A DNA stretch of 64,000 nucleotides, taken from NCBI GenBank assembly GCA_028281285.1, contig JANQKF010000025.1:53394-117393 (forward strand). Reading direction: 5' to 3'. Origin of the DNA: Cyclobacteriaceae bacterium (lineage in GTDB: Bacteria > Bacteroidota > Bacteroidia > Cytophagales > Cyclobacteriaceae). A program made the translations under genes and the position numbers. Below, one piece after another: positions 61,271 through 64,000 of this stretch; position 1 is the stretch's first letter, and each line of letters starts with the position of its first letter. The notes beneath the pieces are model-generated. The model was not told the DNA's origin, searched no databases, and saw only the letters and a list, made by a program, of their open reading frames with translations.

Positions 61271-62106
61271 CTCTTTTTGACCTTTACCTTGTAAGGGAAG
61301 CCAGTGAAATTGTATTCTTTACTATCCTGACCGAGGATTGTTGCTTCTGTTTTATGAACACCAAATCTTTTTGGATTGGCTGTATTTTCTCCCCATATTC
61401 TTTTTGGAATACATAGAAGAAGACCCGATTCATCTCCCATTGACCACCAGAAGTTGCTGCTTTGGGGATATGGTGCTAAACTCAAGTGTTTTTTTAGAAG
61501 CCGGGCCTCCGCAGCCTGGTCGTCAACCACAAATGCGATCTCACTGACATAGAGGATATCTTTATTAGTAAATGGACCCGAGCCGGCATTATCCATGTCG
61601 TGTCTGGCAATGTACTCGAGCAGGTTTCCTGCCGGATCCCAAAAAAATACGGAGTGGGCGTTCCAGTTTCGAAAATGTCGTACATCGTCAGGGTAACCCT
61701 TGTCAATTTTGTTTTTAGGAGTCGGAACCAAGGGGGTTCGTTTCAATTGCCATTCCCTGGCTTTCAATATTTTGTTTTCCGGGATATTAAATGCAAAGTG
61801 ATACCAAGGGTCGCCAGCGTCATCCGACTTGATAAAAGTTATTGGGGTTTGTCCAGCCAAAATAGTGAGCTCTCTGCTGGAATAACTTATCAATTCCATT
61901 TCTAATAGATTGACATAATACTCTTTCATGACATCTAAAGAAACCGAAGTCAGCAACTTGAGATCTAAAATTGTTGGTCGGTTAGGGATCACTCTCTTCG
62001 AGTTTGAGAGATTCGTAGATGAGAAAGCCAAACCTGAATGCATAGACAATACCATAGAAGATAGAGCCATGTTTCTTGTGAATAGACGTCTGGTTATTTT
62101 TTTCAT
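61267..62106 (-). CDS. Tat-exported VOC (glyoxalase-fold) protein
   Basis: A 279-residue protein. The N-terminus KITRRLFTRNMALSSMVLSM has a twin-arginine-like R-R-L-F motif, so it is probably exported folded. The rest is two VOC-type beta-alpha-beta units: ILDLKLLTSVSLDVMKEYYV to WYHFAFNIP, and DILYVSEIAFVVDDQAAEAR to GLLLCIPKRIW. FWDPAGNLLEYIAR contains a typical metal-ligand Glu. VOC enzymes bind metals and cover lyases, dioxygenases and resistance proteins. Exported VOC proteins are less usual; substrate unknown. Confidence 0.85.
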   Translation of the reverse strand: MKKITRRLFTRNMALSSMVLSMHSGLAFSSTNLSNSKRVIPNRPTILDLKLLTSVSLDVMKEYYVNLLEMELISYSSRELTILAGQTPITFIKSDDAGDPWYHFAFNIPENKILKAREWQLKRTPLVPTPKNKIDKGYPDDVRHFRNWNAHSVFFWDPAGNLLEYIARHDMDNAGSGPFTNKDILYVSEIAFVVDDQAAEARLLKKHLSLAPYPQSSNFWWSMGDESGLLLCIPKRIWGENTANPKRFGVHKTEATILGQDSKEYNFTGFPYKVKVKKS

Positions 62107-62136
62107 TTTTATTTAGAGTGATTTAATGTGAATGAT

Positions 62137-62652
62137 TTAAAAACTGATAGGAGTCCCTTTCGCGAAATCTTCTTCCGTTACTTTATTCCCATTGATAGTA
62201 TCCGTATCCCAGTCTTGAGCGATTTTCCATATTCCATTCACTTTTTTCACAACCACATGAAACTGGGAATAAGTGATAAGTCGGTCCTTGCCAGGTTCAT
62301 CATAAATCACACGGTAGTAACCCACCTCGTATCCTACATTTTCTGAGTAAATACGATGTTCAAACCGAAGGTCAATTGTTTGTTTGCGTTTTGTTGATTT
62401 TGAGTATGAGATTCTTTTTCGATCCTTATATTCCTGACCAATCTTAATGCCGCTCCATTTACTAATTCTGAGAACATCATCAGAGTGCAGTTCATTGAAA
62501 GTTCGCCAGTCTTTGGCCTCGTAAGACTGTTTAAAAGGTTTCCAAATTTGTTGATTGACCTCAGCCTCAATTTTTGGTTCTGGAACATATTGGCCCTTAG
62601 CTAGGTTTGCAAAGAAGAGCATGAACAAGAGTGAATAACCGATCGATTTCAT
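62137..62652 (-). CDS. Secreted NTF2-like (DUF4440-type) protein
   Basis: A 171-residue protein with a signal peptide (cleaved after AKGQ, about residue 21). The NTF2-like domain covers residues about 30-155: VNQQIWKPFKQSYEAKDWRT, FNELHSDDVLRISKWSG, YEVGYYRVIYDEPGKDRLIT and FHVVVKKVNGIWKIAQDWDT. It ends with a short non-conserved tail. The gene lies 30 bp upstream of the VOC gene and may share a transcript. Function unknown. Confidence 0.82.
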   Translation of the reverse strand: MKSIGYSLLFMLFFANLAKGQYVPEPKIEAEVNQQIWKPFKQSYEAKDWRTFNELHSDDVLRISKWSGIKIGQEYKDRKRISYSKSTKRKQTIDLRFEHRIYSENVGYEVGYYRVIYDEPGKDRLITYSQFHVVVKKVNGIWKIAQDWDTDTINGNKVTEEDFAKGTPISF

Positions 62653-62752
62653 TTTTTCGAAATTGTATTTTCAGACCGAAGCTACCCCAGAGACTCTGTT
62701 GATTTCAATAAAATCATAATTCTTAAAATCAATTGTCTCATATCCTCTATGC

Positions 62753-63898
62753 TCATTGAAGTTTCTGCTCCATTTGTGTGATACTGTTTCGGAATTCCTC
62801 CAAATCTGAAATTTCCTTTGCTTTTGACAGGTGATATCTTGCGCTGTCAAGGTGGCCGTTTTTCCAGTGGGCGATCCCAAGCGTTTTTAGAGTGGCTGGA
62901 TTCTCGCCAAAAGTTAGTTTCTTGGCCAAGAGGGAAAGTTCCAGCGCTTTGGGATAGTGCCTGGTCGCATAGGGCCGATCCGAGTTCAGAATGGTACTGA
63001 CCAGAACTTCGATTCCTTCGGGGATATTGATAAGATAACTACTTAACAGTTTATCGAGTAAATCACGGGCCTTCGATTCATCAATTTCGAACAGTAATTC
63101 ATAAACAGTGGCCGCTTCATAATAGAACAGCTCATCGCCAGAGTCAAACAATTGTGTGCCAATCTCAATTGCCTTAGCATATTCATTGTCCACATAATTT
63201 TCCCAGAATTCGGTTTGGAGGTTCCAGAGCTCCTGGCGTTGTTCACTTAAGTCATTCGGCAGTAAATCATTAGAGTAAGTTCCGGTGAGAACCGCCCTCA
63301 GAACAACGTTGAAGTCACTGAAAAAGGGTTGTCCCCACCAGGCTAATTTCCCTTCTCTGTCAATAACGAATGTCCACGGTAAGCCTGTGTTCTTTGCCGC
63401 CCAGTTCCAATTTTGAAAGACGGTGGAGTCAGAAGTATAAGCAACTGAATACTCCATGTCCTTTCCTTTTTTCTCTACCAATCTCTCCAAAGCGCCACTT
63501 CCGTTATATTCTGAAGCGGCAACGGCAATAATTCTCAAGCCTTCATTATGATATTTGTTTTGGAGGTAGTTTAGGTGCGGAATACTTTTTCTGCAAGGTC
63601 TGCACCATGATGCCCAAAACTCGACTACATAAACTTTTCCAATTTCAAACCCGCCCGTTGGAAGTTCACCTTTAATCCATTTTTCTATTTCAAGGGAGGG
63701 TGGTTTCTGTCCAACCTGGAGTGCTGGTATTTTGGCTATAAAATCATTTGGATTCTGATAAACATCAACGGTTTCGGGGTGCTCGGAATTAGTTGACTCA
63801 CTTTTATTTTGTGATGATTCACACCCTTGTAGTAAAACAGAGGCTATAATGACAACGGCAAACCATTTTTTTGCAATCGAACTGGATCGATGTTTCAT
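62753..63898 (-). CDS. TlpA-like redoxin lipoprotein
   Basis: About 381 residues from MKHRSSSIAKKWFAVVIIAS with lipobox LLQGC (Cys about 26); an upstream start adds 25 residues. Residues about 60-200 are a TlpA-type thioredoxin fold with the active pair C99-R-P-C102 in FWASWCRPCRKSIPHLNYLQ and TGLPWTFVIDREGKLAWWG. The C-terminal 170 residues are helical with TPR-like pairs (LKTLGIAHWKNGHLDSARYH). It probably acts in disulfide exchange in the periplasm. It lies 100 bp upstream of the NTF2-like gene and at the right edge of the window; no gene is seen in the remaining 100 bp. Confidence 0.88.
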   Translation of the reverse strand: MKHRSSSIAKKWFAVVIIASVLLQGCESSQNKSESTNSEHPETVDVYQNPNDFIAKIPALQVGQKPPSLEIEKWIKGELPTGGFEIGKVYVVEFWASWCRPCRKSIPHLNYLQNKYHNEGLRIIAVAASEYNGSGALERLVEKKGKDMEYSVAYTSDSTVFQNWNWAAKNTGLPWTFVIDREGKLAWWGQPFFSDFNVVLRAVLTGTYSNDLLPNDLSEQRQELWNLQTEFWENYVDNEYAKAIEIGTQLFDSGDELFYYEAATVYELLFEIDESKARDLLDKLLSSYLINIPEGIEVLVSTILNSDRPYATRHYPKALELSLLAKKLTFGENPATLKTLGIAHWKNGHLDSARYHLSKAKEISDLEEFRNSITQMEQKLQ

Positions 63899-64000
63899 GC
63901 TTTGAAAGTTTTCAAGACAAATTGACCCATCCAACAAGTAATTTCTATTAACACTATAATTCTTAAAAGACATGTCGATTCAAATCGCTTGTCGCTATGA

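Noticed and set aside
62671..62880. Short ORF overlapping the 3' end of the TlpA-like gene
   Set aside because: It is in another frame of the same strand, has no conserved pattern, and overlaps a well-supported coding end.

Overview
The window looks like chromosome of a free-living, probably marine member of the Bacteroidota, most likely Cytophagales. The signs are a SusC/SusD pair, TonB-dependent receptors with a carboxypeptidase-like N-terminal domain, LytTR and triple-Y/propeller regulators, abundant SPII lipoproteins, AT-rich leaders without Shine-Dalgarno sequences, and a few TAnnTTTG-like promoter elements. No rRNA, tRNA, phage, IS element or CRISPR array was seen. The genus assignment is inference.

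Layout. 1-4716 is a mixed block: a partial TonB C-terminal-domain protein, a CBM9/DOMON-like lipoprotein, an NTF2-like lipoprotein with a coupled hypothetical, a membrane LytTR regulator, YceI, a DUF922-like metalloprotease and a [4Fe-4S]/CDGSH protein. 4718-23572 is a polysaccharide utilisation locus (PUL) for beta-1,3-glucan (laminarin type). It holds a propeller/Y_Y_Y/LuxR regulator on the minus strand, then on the plus strand SusC, SusD, a PKD protein with a module repeated three times at an exact 477-bp period, a PKD-GH16 lipoprotein, a sugar-porter MFS, a second GH16, a GH3 without signal peptide, a third GH16 and a sodium/solute symporter. The model is: surface GH16 enzymes cut the glucan, SusCD imports oligosaccharides, periplasmic GH16 shortens them, the MFS and SSS carriers cross the inner membrane, and the GH3 finishes hydrolysis in the cytoplasm.

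23659-35825 carries a LolA-like protein, an S9 peptidase, a BIG2/beta-lactamase-fold protein whose nucleophile position is Asp, a PadR/FtsX-permease/SUMF1 operon with two TAATG junctions, a CBS protein, a DUF1905/OmdA-like protein and a TonB receptor. 36053-45597 has a LytS/LytR-type two-component pair, a DksA-type zinc-finger protein, a serine hydrolase, a membrane AraC regulator, a TlpA-like thioredoxin protein, a five-repeat acidic PepSY-like lipoprotein and a Rieske lipoprotein. 45576-54355 has a PqiA-like membrane protein, an SRPBCC/GyrI-like protein, a MITE/REP-like non-coding element, AlkB and a TolC/RND/MFP efflux operon. 54555-63898 is a run of small secreted or lipid-anchored proteins, a membrane AraC regulator, an exported amine oxidase, a phosphodiester glycosidase and a TlpA-like protein.

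The best leads outside known families are regulatory. One palindrome, ATGTA-N5-TACAT, occurs both before the PUL susC gene and before a serine hydrolase far away, where it is followed by an orphan terminator. A G-rich element, GGGGTGGGGTAAA, lies before both the acidic repeat lipoprotein and a 32-residue membrane ORF. Competing hairpins abut the TTG start of an AraC gene. There is also a terminal-inverted-repeat element at 47945-48061.
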